From contig CAJUGG010000104.1 in the NCBI GenBank assembly GCA_910585995.1, positions 1 to 34,868 of the forward strand: DNA of 34,868 nucleotides, read 5' to 3'. This DNA comes from an uncultured Lachnospiraceae bacterium. GTDB lineage: Bacteria > Bacillota > Clostridia > Lachnospirales > Lachnospiraceae. A program made the translations under genes and the position numbers. The notes under the pieces were generated by a model. The model was not told the DNA's origin and did not search any database. It saw only the letters and a list, made by a program, of their open reading frames with translations. Numbering within the stretch: position 1 is the stretch's first letter; every line of letters begins with the position of its first letter. Shown piece by piece: positions 25,441 to 32,202 of the stretch.

Positions 25441-25567
25441 TTGTGAGTTCTATTTATTGTGCATATTCCCCTTTGATCCCCCATAAAGAACTACTGTTCA
25501 AATCCCCCATATTCTGTTAAAATAGACTTGTCACAAGGACAATGTCTACAAATAAAGGAGAATATAT
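25441..25567. promoter_or_regulatory. Divergent control region with repeated operator-like motifs
   Basis: Two exact copies of ATCCCCCAT lie at 25476–25484 and 25502–25510, 26 bases apart. A near-palindrome (AGACTTGTC, 25524–25532; GACAATGTCT, 25538–25547) lies just upstream of the small plus-strand gene and would overlap its transcription start if the -10 is TAAAAT at 25518–25523. No convincing -35/-10 pair for the oxidoreductase was found on the minus strand. The motifs are seen directly; binding by a regulator is inference. Confidence 0.4.
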
Positions 25568-25827
25568 ATGAATCTTTATGAAATCCATGCAAATATGGTT
25601 ACTCTCGAAGTAACTGATGAGAAAACAGGAGAAACGTTCCGGCGGGAACTTCCCATTGAGTTCTATGAGACTGCCAATTTCCTCCGCTTAAAAGGGGAAG
25701 ATATGAACGGAAATCCCAGTGAACTGGTCTTTGTCTCAGATACCGGTATGCGACGGCTGAAAGATCTGACTGGTCAGGGTCCCGACTCAGACCCCTGTGG
25801 TACTCACCGTTAAAATGCACAATAAAT
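25452..25827. repeat. 13-bp perfect inverted repeat flanking the small gene
   Basis: ATTTATTGTGCAT at 25452–25464 is repeated in inverse orientation as ATGCACAATAAAT at 25815–25827, starting just after the stop of the 81-codon gene. The arms bracket the gene and its promoter. This could be coincidence in AT-rich DNA, a pair of binding sites or the ends of a tiny inserted cassette. Confidence 0.4.
25568..25813 (+). CDS. Unknown 81-residue protein divergent from the oxidoreductase
   Basis: I do not recognise this family. The product begins MNLYEIHANMVTLEVTDEK, is acidic and beta-rich in its first two thirds, and ends with GQGPDSDPCGTHR, which holds its only cysteine and last histidine and could be a metal-binding tail. 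An AAAGGAG ribosome site lies 8 bases before the ATG, the frame has ordinary codon use, and the gene stands alone with a promoter-like region, so it is probably real. Its head-to-head position with the aldehyde oxidoreductase suggests a link to that system. Confidence 0.65.
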   Translation: MNLYEIHANMVTLEVTDEKTGETFRRELPIEFYETANFLRLKGEDMNGNPSELVFVSDTGMRRLKDLTGQGPDSDPCGTHR

Positions 25828-25885
25828 CCTTTCCTGTAAGTCAAGTATAGTTGATTTTGCCCAATAGGTCAACGGGATTTCGGCA

Positions 25886-25917
25886 ATTTTATTATTTTAA
25901 TTTGAGAATAATAAAAT
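25886..25917. promoter_or_regulatory. AT-rich inverted repeat before the TylF-like gene
   Basis: ATTTTATTATT (25886–25896) and AATAATAAAAT (25907–25917) are perfect 11-base inverted arms with a 10-base spacer, in the 161-base gap upstream of the methyltransferase gene. It may be an operator or a weak terminator of the small gene; the sequence does not decide. Confidence 0.35.
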
Positions 25918-25974
25918 AGTTTCAGTAATACAGCATCCAGAATAATAAAAACATCACATTTCACAGGAGGACAT

Positions 25975-26823
25975 ATGAAGATCATCTTATTTGGAAGCGG
26001 ACAGGGAGGACAGATGGCGGCGAAATGGCTACCGGCTGACTGTGAGCTTCTTGCTTTTGCAGATAACAATCCTAAAAAATGGGGAACATCTCTTGACGGG
26101 ACGCCCGTCATTGACCCGGCTCAGATCCCAAAGCTAGATCCTGACCTGGTCTGGATCTCGGTCTTAAACAGGGAGGCTGCCGGTGCGATCGAAGTGCAGT
26201 TAAAAGAGATGGGATATACTGGCCCGACAAAGACGCTAACGCCTTTTAGAAATGTGATGGATCTAAGACTTGCCCATCTCAGACTTCTTGCCAAAGAGAT
26301 CAACACGCGCAGACTGCCCGGTGCCGTGGCAGAGCTTGGGGTCTATCAAGGCGCCTTTGCCGCCGAACTAAACCGTCTCTTCCCGGACCGGACACTCTAT
26401 CTGTTTGATACATTTACAGGCTTTTCCAAAGAGGATGTGGAGGTGGAGAAGACTCTCACATCCTTCACCAGAGCCTCTGCGGGAGACTTTAGTGACACTA
26501 GTATCGAACGGGTACGTGCACGTCTTCCGTATCCGGACCGCGCAGTCTTCTGTCAGGGCTATTTTCCGGATACCCTTCCAGAAGACCTGCCGCCGCTTGC
26601 CTTTGTCAGTCTTGACCCGGACCTCTATGAGCCTACCCTGAATGGCCTGCGCGCCTTCTGGCCGAAACTGGTGCCCCAAGGGGCAATCTTAGTCCATGAC
26701 TATAACAGCGCGCAGTTTGAAGGCGCCGGCAAAGCCGTACGGACTTTCTGTAAAGAGAATGACCTGATGGTGCTTCCCCTTACAGACCTGCATGGAAGTG
26801 CCGTACTTTTAAAACAACGATAA
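25975..26823 (+). CDS. TylF/MycF-type O-methyltransferase with N-terminal Rossmann-like domain
   Basis: The 282-residue product starts with a short nucleotide-binding-like fold (MKIILFGSGQGGQMAAKWL). From about residue 90 it follows the TylF/macrocin O-methyltransferase pattern: VAELGVYQGAFAAELNRLFP, YLFDTFTGFS, FVSLDPDLYEPTLNGLRAFW and ILVHDYNS, the last two holding metal-binding aspartates. Such proteins often act in sugar or polysaccharide modification. It is monocistronic, with an AGGAGG site, and convergent with the DUF4349 gene. No neighbour suggests a substrate. Confidence 0.85.
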   Translation: MKIILFGSGQGGQMAAKWLPADCELLAFADNNPKKWGTSLDGTPVIDPAQIPKLDPDLVWISVLNREAAGAIEVQLKEMGYTGPTKTLTPFRNVMDLRLAHLRLLAKEINTRRLPGAVAELGVYQGAFAAELNRLFPDRTLYLFDTFTGFSKEDVEVEKTLTSFTRASAGDFSDTSIERVRARLPYPDRAVFCQGYFPDTLPEDLPPLAFVSLDPDLYEPTLNGLRAFWPKLVPQGAILVHDYNSAQFEGAGKAVRTFCKENDLMVLPLTDLHGSAVLLKQR

Positions 26824-26843
26824 AGAATCACCCGGCAGACTGC

Positions 26844-27809
26844 CTATGCTTTAGGTTCCTCGTCTGCCCTGGGGCCTTTCTTCTCTTTTTTCTTACCATA
26901 AAATACTTTGCGCAGGATCAGCACAATGCCTGCAATCACCGCTATCCACACCGCTATAATCGGCAGAGATCCGATGATACCGATCACAAATCCTTTTAAG
27001 CCTGCTCCAACGATATACAGACTGTCGTTAAAGCGATACCCAATCTCCTCGAAGAACGTACGTTCTTTTACTTCTGTGATCCGCTCCACCTCATTGACTG
27101 TGATATGCACGGTACTATAGTCGATCTGGTTGTCTAACAGCCGCTTCTGGCTCCCATAATTCTCCAGTTCATAGCGCACCTCGGAGAGCCGGCTCTCGAT
27201 AGTCAGAAGATCTTCCAGATTGTCCGCTTTCTCCAACAACTCTAAAAGCCTCGCCTGCTCGGTCTCCAACGCTTTTTTGCGGCTCTCTACATCCACATAC
27301 TGAAGCGTCACATCCTCTACACTTTCGTTTTTGTAGGTGACATTGCCAAGACTTCCTACGACTTCGATAAATTCATCCAGCCGGTCCGACGGAATACGCA
27401 CCGTATACTCTGAATTTCTCGTGCTGCCGGTATTGTAATAGCTGCTGCCCCAGACAGAGGAATTTTCGATATAGCCCCCCATCTCTTGTACTTTTTTGTT
27501 GATGCCTTCCACCACAGTATCAAATTCTTTGGTCTGCATCTCCAGATTCACAGTCTTGATCAGCTTGCGTCCGTTCTCTGCCACAGGTTCAATCCCATTT
27601 TCGGACGTGATCGCACCGCCAGCGTCTTCTGCTACCCCTTCAGCCGTATCATAGCTCTCTCCGGCAAATGATGCTGCTTCCTGAGGTATGGCAGCTTCTG
27701 TAGCCGCGGCGTCTGCGGAAAAATTCTCCGTCCCTGCGCCTCCGCAGCCTGCCACTGCAAACAGCATACTCAGCGTTAATATCCATACAACAAAATACTT
27801 CTTTTTCAT
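26844..27809 (-). CDS. DUF4349 lipoprotein
   Basis: The 321-residue membrane-anchored protein has a signal peptide with lipobox AVAGC (lipidated Cys22), a low-complexity Ala/Glu/Ser linker, and a DUF4349 domain (about residues 80–250). The latter contains KTVNLEMQTKEFDTVVEGI, GGYIENSSV and a coiled coil (SRKKALETEQARLLELLEKA). A C-terminal transmembrane helix (GIIGSLPIIAVWIAVIAGIV) is followed by a basic tail. It is the third gene after a sigma factor and its anti-sigma protein, with a 24-base gap, so it may be part of the envelope-stress output. Its exact function is unknown. Confidence 0.85.
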   Translation of the reverse strand: MKKKYFVVWILTLSMLFAVAGCGGAGTENFSADAAATEAAIPQEAASFAGESYDTAEGVAEDAGGAITSENGIEPVAENGRKLIKTVNLEMQTKEFDTVVEGINKKVQEMGGYIENSSVWGSSYYNTGSTRNSEYTVRIPSDRLDEFIEVVGSLGNVTYKNESVEDVTLQYVDVESRKKALETEQARLLELLEKADNLEDLLTIESRLSEVRYELENYGSQKRLLDNQIDYSTVHITVNEVERITEVKERTFFEEIGYRFNDSLYIVGAGLKGFVIGIIGSLPIIAVWIAVIAGIVLILRKVFYGKKKEKKGPRADEEPKA

Positions 27810-27833
27810 CCTTCCCTCCTGTCCTCCGGAGCA

Positions 27834-28712
27834 CTACTCCTCCTCCAGATCTTCCATCGTCTTTGTGAAAATTTCCTCAAATGTAAATTCTGCACCCAGG
27901 AGTTCTTGTCCCACATATGTGATCAAGCGGTATTTGGCTTTGCCGTCGATCTGATATGCTGTCAGATCAATCTCTTCATCAACGGCCATACCTGCCTCTA
28001 ACGTCATCCACTGCCCGTCTTTTTGCTCCTCATAAGGAATCCGATACCATCCGTCCTCCAACCACACTTCCAGATCATACTGGTTCCAATACTGAAGATC
28101 CTCTTCTCCGGTATTGCCAATGGTCAGATACAGAAGCATATTTTCCTCATCGAGCACCGGACAGTTGACAAGCGTTGTCACCCCTTCCAACCTGTCCGGC
28201 ACCTCCTGAAGCTTGGCCAGTTCGACGGTCCTGCCGCAGTATTCTTTGGTCTGTCCTTTGTCTGTCTCCTGACTCATAGCCGGGGCATCCATAGGCGCAT
28301 CCTCTTCTGCAGCTTCCTCTATCCCACCGCCTGCATCAGCTTCGCCAGCCTCCGCTTCCTCAGCAGTCTCCGCAATCTCCTCTACGGACGCTGCCTGATC
28401 AGAAGCAGTAAAATCGTCAAATGAGTTCTGTATCACATGATAAAACAGACCGCCGCAGATCACAAACACCAAAAGACAAGCTGCAATCGAACCATATCGT
28501 AAGGAAAAATGTCTCTGAATCCTCTTCTTGTGCAGACTCGCAGAGATCTCTTCTAAAAATGCCTGCATCTCCTGATCAAATCTCTTGGAAAACTGATGTT
28601 TTCTGGCGATCTCGCCCTCTGGAGGAATAAAGCTTAAATCCTCCTCCAAACATTCCTCAATCGCCTGCGACAACAGTTCTTCTCCCTTGGAAAATCCTTC
28701 ATGCTCTTTCAA
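27834..28712 (-). CDS. Membrane anti-sigma-like protein with an extracellular Ig-like domain
   Basis: The 292-residue product has a cytosolic N-terminal part (about 1–70), one transmembrane helix (about 74–94, YGSIAACLLVFVICGGLFYH), an acidic Ala/Glu-rich linker, and an outer domain with LEGVTTLVNCPVL, YDLEVWLEDGWYRIPYEEQ and QYWN. That outer part resembles a bacterial Ig-like (Big_14) domain. Its start overlaps the sigma gene end by 14 bases, the usual sigma/anti-sigma coupling. The N-terminus lacks a clear zinc HxxxCxxC anti-sigma motif, so the sigma-binding role rests on position. Confidence 0.75.
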   Translation of the reverse strand: MKEHEGFSKGEELLSQAIEECLEEDLSFIPPEGEIARKHQFSKRFDQEMQAFLEEISASLHKKRIQRHFSLRYGSIAACLLVFVICGGLFYHVIQNSFDDFTASDQAASVEEIAETAEEAEAGEADAGGGIEEAAEEDAPMDAPAMSQETDKGQTKEYCGRTVELAKLQEVPDRLEGVTTLVNCPVLDEENMLLYLTIGNTGEEDLQYWNQYDLEVWLEDGWYRIPYEEQKDGQWMTLEAGMAVDEEIDLTAYQIDGKAKYRLITYVGQELLGAEFTFEEIFTKTMEDLEEE

Positions 28713-29250
28713 ACCGGTTGCCCTCCTTCTGAATCATCTTCTGCAGTTTTTTTCTTGCCCGAAAATAACGTATGTTTACATTTTTCGCAGAAATTCCAAG
28801 TATATCCCCGATCTGTGCATCACTTAACTGGTACATATATTTGTACTCAAAGATCACGCGGTAGCAGTCCTCCAATTCCAGAATACAGGAGATCAGACAG
28901 TTATAGTTTTCTTTCGTCAGATATTGTTCCAAGATATCTGCGCTTCCTTTTTGATCTGCCAGCTCTTCGGAGTATTCTTCCTCCGGCTTTTGCTTTCTCA
29001 GGATATCCACCACCTTGCTTCGTACAATCGTCGCCAAAAATTTCTTGGTACGCGGGCTGTAGACATCCTCCACCTTGTCCAGATGCCGGATCAGTGCAAA
29101 AAATGCTTCCTGCACTGCATCCTCTGCAAGATACGCATCCTGCAGTTTCTGATTTGCCACATACCACATAAAATGTCGATAATGATTGTAAAGCTCCGTG
29201 AATTTCTCCTGTTCCTCCAGACTGTCCAGAAGCGCCAGAAACAGAAACAT
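28699..29250 (-). CDS. ECF-type sigma-70 family RNA polymerase sigma factor (module 2)
   Basis: The 183-residue sigma factor has regions 2 and 4 only. Region 2 shows FTELYNHYRHFMWYVANQ and AEDAVQEAFFALIRHLDKV. Region 4 shows LEDCYRVIFEYKYMYQLSDA and IGDILGISAKNVNIRYFRARKKL. The start has a GGGAGGA ribosome site at 7 bases. It lies 119 bases after the first anti-sigma gene. A sigma-A-like promoter in that gap is not clear. It would release target genes when the membrane protein encoded downstream senses a signal. Confidence 0.9.
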   Translation of the reverse strand: MFLFLALLDSLEEQEKFTELYNHYRHFMWYVANQKLQDAYLAEDAVQEAFFALIRHLDKVEDVYSPRTKKFLATIVRSKVVDILRKQKPEEEYSEELADQKGSADILEQYLTKENYNCLISCILELEDCYRVIFEYKYMYQLSDAQIGDILGISAKNVNIRYFRARKKLQKMIQKEGNRFERA

Positions 29251-29369
29251 AATTTATCCTCCCGGTACATGCATCTACATCTATATAAACGCAGTTTTTT
29301 TCTATTTTACTACAATGCGGGAAGAAAATCTTCTTAATTCTTCTTAAAAATTCCTTAATATGCCACAGA

Positions 29370-30230
29370 TCACTTCAGATCTTCCATGACAAATTCCACG
29401 CATCCCATATAACCAGGTGCCACTTCGTACTCGTCAAAGCAGATCACCACCTGTCCTGAAGAGTTTACATAAAAATCCTGATCTTCAGCGATAACCTGAA
29501 AATTCCATTCGGGAATATCTTCATTTTCCAGCCAGTAGACTACATTTTCATCCGCCTCCATCCGCTCTTTCATCTGTTTCTTTACTTCTTCACTGATGAT
29601 CTGTACATAATCCTCTCCATAAAAATCAGAGAGTACCGCCCGTTTTCCTGTGGTCTTATCAATCGTATAATGGCGGTGGCGTTCATAACCGCTGCCTGCG
29701 CCCTGATAGAGCACTAACCCCAGAGAAAACCATCGTTCGTCATCGGTCAGCACTTCACTGTCCACCATGATATCCCCATATCCGTCCTCAAACTCTTCCA
29801 TCGAGTTTTTAAACTCTTCAATCAGTTCCTCCGTCACTTTCTGGATATCAATATTGATGGCATCTGCACTCTTCTGTGCTTCCTGTGCCGTCTCTTCTGA
29901 CATGGACTCCGTCTGTTCTGGCACAATCTCCGGTACTTTGACATCTGCCATATAGCGGTCTTCATCCACCTGATATTCCCGCACAGTTACGACTTTGAAA
30001 AAATCTCCCACAACCGGAAGCTTTTGCATGGCAGCTGCCACATTCTGACTGGTATTCGGAAGGATCAGCAAGATGGCAAATACAGCGGCCGCGCCCTGTA
30101 CCACACGGATGATGCGTCGTCTTCCTGTCTTTTTTTTCTGTTCTTGTGCTCTTTTTACAGCTTCTTCCATCTTCTCTTTTACCTCCTTTGGTACGTTGAT
30201 CTCACGATATTCCATTTTCCATCTTTCCAT
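29370..30230 (-). CDS. RsiV-like anti-sigma factor
   Basis: The 286-residue product has a basic cytosolic N-terminus, one transmembrane helix (about 41–58, VVQGAAAVFAILLILP), a possible signal-peptidase region (QNVAAAMQKLP), and a long extracellular domain. The C-terminal part matches DUF3298/RsiV: HYTIDKTTGKRAVLSDFYG and VICFDEYEVAPGYMGCVEF. Bacillus subtilis RsiV is 285 residues and senses lysozyme; the length and layout agree. Lysozyme sensing here is inference. The ATG at 30230 has an AGGAGG site and overlaps the sigma gene by 29 bases. Confidence 0.85.
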   Translation of the reverse strand: MERWKMEYREINVPKEVKEKMEEAVKRAQEQKKKTGRRRIIRVVQGAAAVFAILLILPNTSQNVAAAMQKLPVVGDFFKVVTVREYQVDEDRYMADVKVPEIVPEQTESMSEETAQEAQKSADAINIDIQKVTEELIEEFKNSMEEFEDGYGDIMVDSEVLTDDERWFSLGLVLYQGAGSGYERHRHYTIDKTTGKRAVLSDFYGEDYVQIISEEVKKQMKERMEADENVVYWLENEDIPEWNFQVIAEDQDFYVNSSGQVVICFDEYEVAPGYMGCVEFVMEDLK

Positions 30231-30714
30231 GCTCTGCTCCTCCTTCCATATATCGCTTTAATTTGTCCACTGCGCGGTACAGCTTGCTCTTGACGGTATT
30301 CAGGTTCAGATCCATGATCTGCGCGATGGTCTTTAATTTTTCTTCTTCAAAATACTTCAATACGACAATGGCGCGTTCTTCTGAATCTAATTTTTCTAAG
30401 GCTTGTCTAAGATCCAGGTCTTCGATCTGATCGTTTACGCCTTCTTCGGGCAATTCATCCATCGCTATCGTGCGGCCTCTGTATTTTTCTAAGAAACGGA
30501 TCGCTTCATTCATCACGATCCGGCAGATCCAGGTGTCTGCGTATGCAGGTTGCTTTAAGGTATCGCTCTTTAGGATGGCGCGGTAAGCGCTTTCCTGGAC
30601 GATATCCATGGCATCCTGCTCCTGGAAGGTGTAACTATAAGCAATCCGATAATATTTTTCATAGTTTTTAATCAACTGTTCATGAATCAAAGCTTCTTTG
30701 TCGGCAGCTCTCAT
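30202..30714 (-). CDS. ECF sigma factor, SigV-like (module 1)
   Basis: The 170-residue ECF sigma factor has region 2 with YRIAYSYTFQEQDAMDIVQE and TWICRIVMNEAIRFL, and region 4 with LDSEERAIVVLKYFEEEK and IAQIMDLNLNTVKSKLYRAV. An AAGGAGG site precedes the ATG. A GAAAC-type ECF promoter lies 38–63 bases upstream, so it probably activates its own operon. The neighbouring RsiV-like gene suggests a SigV-type cell-wall stress response. Confidence 0.9.
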   Translation of the reverse strand: MRAADKEALIHEQLIKNYEKYYRIAYSYTFQEQDAMDIVQESAYRAILKSDTLKQPAYADTWICRIVMNEAIRFLEKYRGRTIAMDELPEEGVNDQIEDLDLRQALEKLDSEERAIVVLKYFEEEKLKTIAQIMDLNLNTVKSKLYRAVDKLKRYMEGGAEHGKMENGIS

Positions 30715-30751
30715 AAATGGTCAGCCTCCTTTCTGGGTTCTTTGATGGTTA

Positions 30752-30777
30752 GACCGGCGGGAAGGAGGAAAAGTTTC
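30752..30777 (-). promoter_or_regulatory. Candidate ECF autoregulatory promoter
   Basis: On the minus strand GAAAC (30777–30773) is followed after 16 bases by CGGTC (30756–30752), close to the GAAAC-N16-CGTC pattern of Bacillus SigV/SigW-type promoters, with an extra G in the -10. It lies upstream of the sigma gene and downstream of hairpin element 1. Confidence 0.5.
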
Positions 30778-30799
30778 GGGGGATTTGAAAAAAGAGGAC

Positions 30800-31026
30800 G
30801 GGTCAGCCGCAAACGGGCACCGGCGGGATCGACGAATGTCTGCATAGAGTGTATCGGACAATGCACAAAGTTTGTATGCTCCATCCGTACACGTTACACG
30901 TGTTCGTCTAGAGCATACAAATTTCGCACATTGTCCGCTCCAATCTACACAGCACTATTCATGACAATAGAAAGCTTGCTTTCTATTGTACGTGCGATCC
31001 CACCGGCACCCGTTTGCGGCTGACCC
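30800..31026 (-). repeat. Hairpin element 1, probable structured RNA (minus sense)
   Basis: Outer arms 30800–30831 and 30995–31026 pair over 32 positions; the three non-Watson-Crick pairs are G·U only when read on the minus strand. Inside lie a 12-bp side hairpin (30964–30989), an inner stem with a 6x6 internal loop, and an apical stem ending in a small hairpin near 30889–30903. The core segments 30935–30959 and 30835–30860 are the same as in element 2. It sits between the HAD gene and the sigma operon, in a 429-base gap with no gene. It has no poly-T tail and is unlikely to be a simple terminator. Its family is not recognised. Confidence 0.75.
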
Positions 31027-31143
31027 TGGGAATTTAGGGCGGGAGTTCAATTTTTTTGGGGAATGAGATAGAGAGAAACTAGACTGAACTGGGAATCAGG
31101 GCGTGGAAATATCCGGAAGGCTGAGATCTGAGGCAGGAACCAA

Positions 31144-31779
31144 TTACAAAAGTTCGCGGAAGTCTTTTATGTAGAGGTCGCTGTATTGTTGAATAAGATC
31201 CTGAGCGAGTTCGGAGGATTCGTAGACACCGATGGTGAAATAGCCGGCAGCCTTGGCGGTCTTGAGGGCGAAAGCGGCGTCTTCTACGACGACACAATCG
31301 GCAGGGGTGACGCCAAATCTCTGGGCGGCAAGGTGGTAGACGGCAGGGTCGATCTTGCCGATACCTACCATCTCACAGTCGATCAGAAAATCAAAATAAG
31401 GGAGAATTCCATTACGGTCAAGAGCCGCTTTTCCGATCTCGGCGGAGGAAGCAGTCGCGACACACATATGAGCACCCTGTCCCTTTAGATGAGCTAACCA
31501 CTCAGCCACTCCCGGCTTTAATAAAATATCTTCCCGATAATTTTTGTGAATCCTTTCACAAAGTTCACTGCAGATCTCTTCTGCCGTCTTCTCCATCAAA
31601 AATTCCTCCCTCAGACAGACCCCCGCCTCCTGCACCGACATCATCGAAAGCCTGCGATCCAGATCCGAAGGCCCACTCACCCCCAATTCCTCCAGATACC
31701 CAAGCGCCAGACGCTCCCAATAAGGAATCGAATCCAATAACGTCCCATCCATATCAAAAATCACATACCCAAAATCCAT
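31144..31779 (-). CDS. HAD-superfamily phosphatase (beta-phosphoglucomutase-like)
   Basis: The product starts MDFGYVIFDMDGTLLDS, so the catalytic DxD lies near residue 9. It continues with the motif II serine/threonine segment (CVATASSAEIGKAAL), the lysine segment GIGKIDPAVYHLAA and the acidic motif VVVEDAAFALKTAKAAG. It fits the subgroup that acts on small sugar phosphates or similar. The ATG at 31779 has an AGAGAGGTG site at a suitable distance. An alternative ATG at 31824 overlaps the stop of the truncated upstream frame, and 31854 is also open. It lies between two inverted hairpin elements, and its base composition changes half-way through. Confidence 0.88.
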   Translation of the reverse strand: MDFGYVIFDMDGTLLDSIPYWERLALGYLEELGVSGPSDLDRRLSMMSVQEAGVCLREEFLMEKTAEEICSELCERIHKNYREDILLKPGVAEWLAHLKGQGAHMCVATASSAEIGKAALDRNGILPYFDFLIDCEMVGIGKIDPAVYHLAAQRFGVTPADCVVVEDAAFALKTAKAAGYFTIGVYESSELAQDLIQQYSDLYIKDFRELL

Positions 31780-31816
31780 CCTCTGCACCTCTCTTTTATT
31801 AAACTCTCGTATCCCC

Positions 31817-31980
31817 CTACTCATGCCCCTTCCTCTCCCCCTTATATCTCCCATAATTCACCAAAGCCGCAACCCAAGAAGTCACTGCCGTCACCCCCTG
31901 TAAAACCATCAACCATCCCGGCGTCACCCCATAAAAAATCCCCAAAAAACAACATCCCCACGTCCATCCCTCCAACCCCA
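31817..31980 (-). pseudogene. 5'-truncated remnant of a membrane-protein gene
   Basis: A minus-strand frame ending in TAG at 31817–31819 reads GLEGWTWGCCFLGIFYG, then VTPGWLMVLQGVTAVTSWVA, ALVNYGRYKGERKGHE: two hydrophobic segments and a basic tail, as at the C-terminus of a membrane protein. Its stop overlaps the alternative HAD start (ATG at 31824), as expected for an old operon. Upstream the frame runs into hairpin element 2 and meets a stop without an ATG or GTG. The rest of the gene is therefore missing. An in-frame TTG lacks a ribosome site. Confidence 0.45.
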
Positions 31981-32174
31981 GGGACAGCCGCGGAACTGGG
32001 TGTGGGTGGGGGAATAAATAGTGCTGTGTAGATTGGAGCGGTCAGTCTGTGCAGTTTGTATGAGCCAGGCGGACACATCTGTGTCCGATTGGAGCATACA
32101 AACTGTGCGGACTGTCCGATACACTCTATGCAGACATTTATTCCCCCACCCGCGCCCGGTTCCGCGGCTGTCCC
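31981..32174 (+). repeat. Hairpin element 2, probable structured RNA (plus sense)
   Basis: The outer arms from 31981 and to 32174 pair over 39 consecutive positions; three of these are U·G only when read on the plus strand. The core segments 32017–32041 and 32113–32138 match element 1 in inverse orientation. The apical part has an 8-bp hairpin (CGGACACA/TGTGTCCG). The side hairpin of element 1 is absent. It starts exactly where the truncated membrane-protein frame stops looking like coding sequence and ends 28 bases from the topoisomerase stop. It has no T tail. Confidence 0.75.
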
Positions 32175-32202
32175 GTCGCCCTATCGCCCTATCGCTCCAT
32201 CA

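Noticed and set aside
30800..31026. Hairpin elements 1 and 2 as ordinary transcription terminators
   Set aside because: Neither has a T run after the stem, both are far longer than terminators, and the shared core would not be needed for termination.
31400..31600. Skew flip as a chromosomal replication terminus
   Set aside because: The flip extends only a few hundred bases each side and gene orientation does not change, so a local cause is more likely.
31842..32078. 78-codon minus-strand frame starting within element 2
   Set aside because: It begins inside the hairpin element and its glycine-rich product is a different frame from the membrane-protein remnant, which reads more like real protein.
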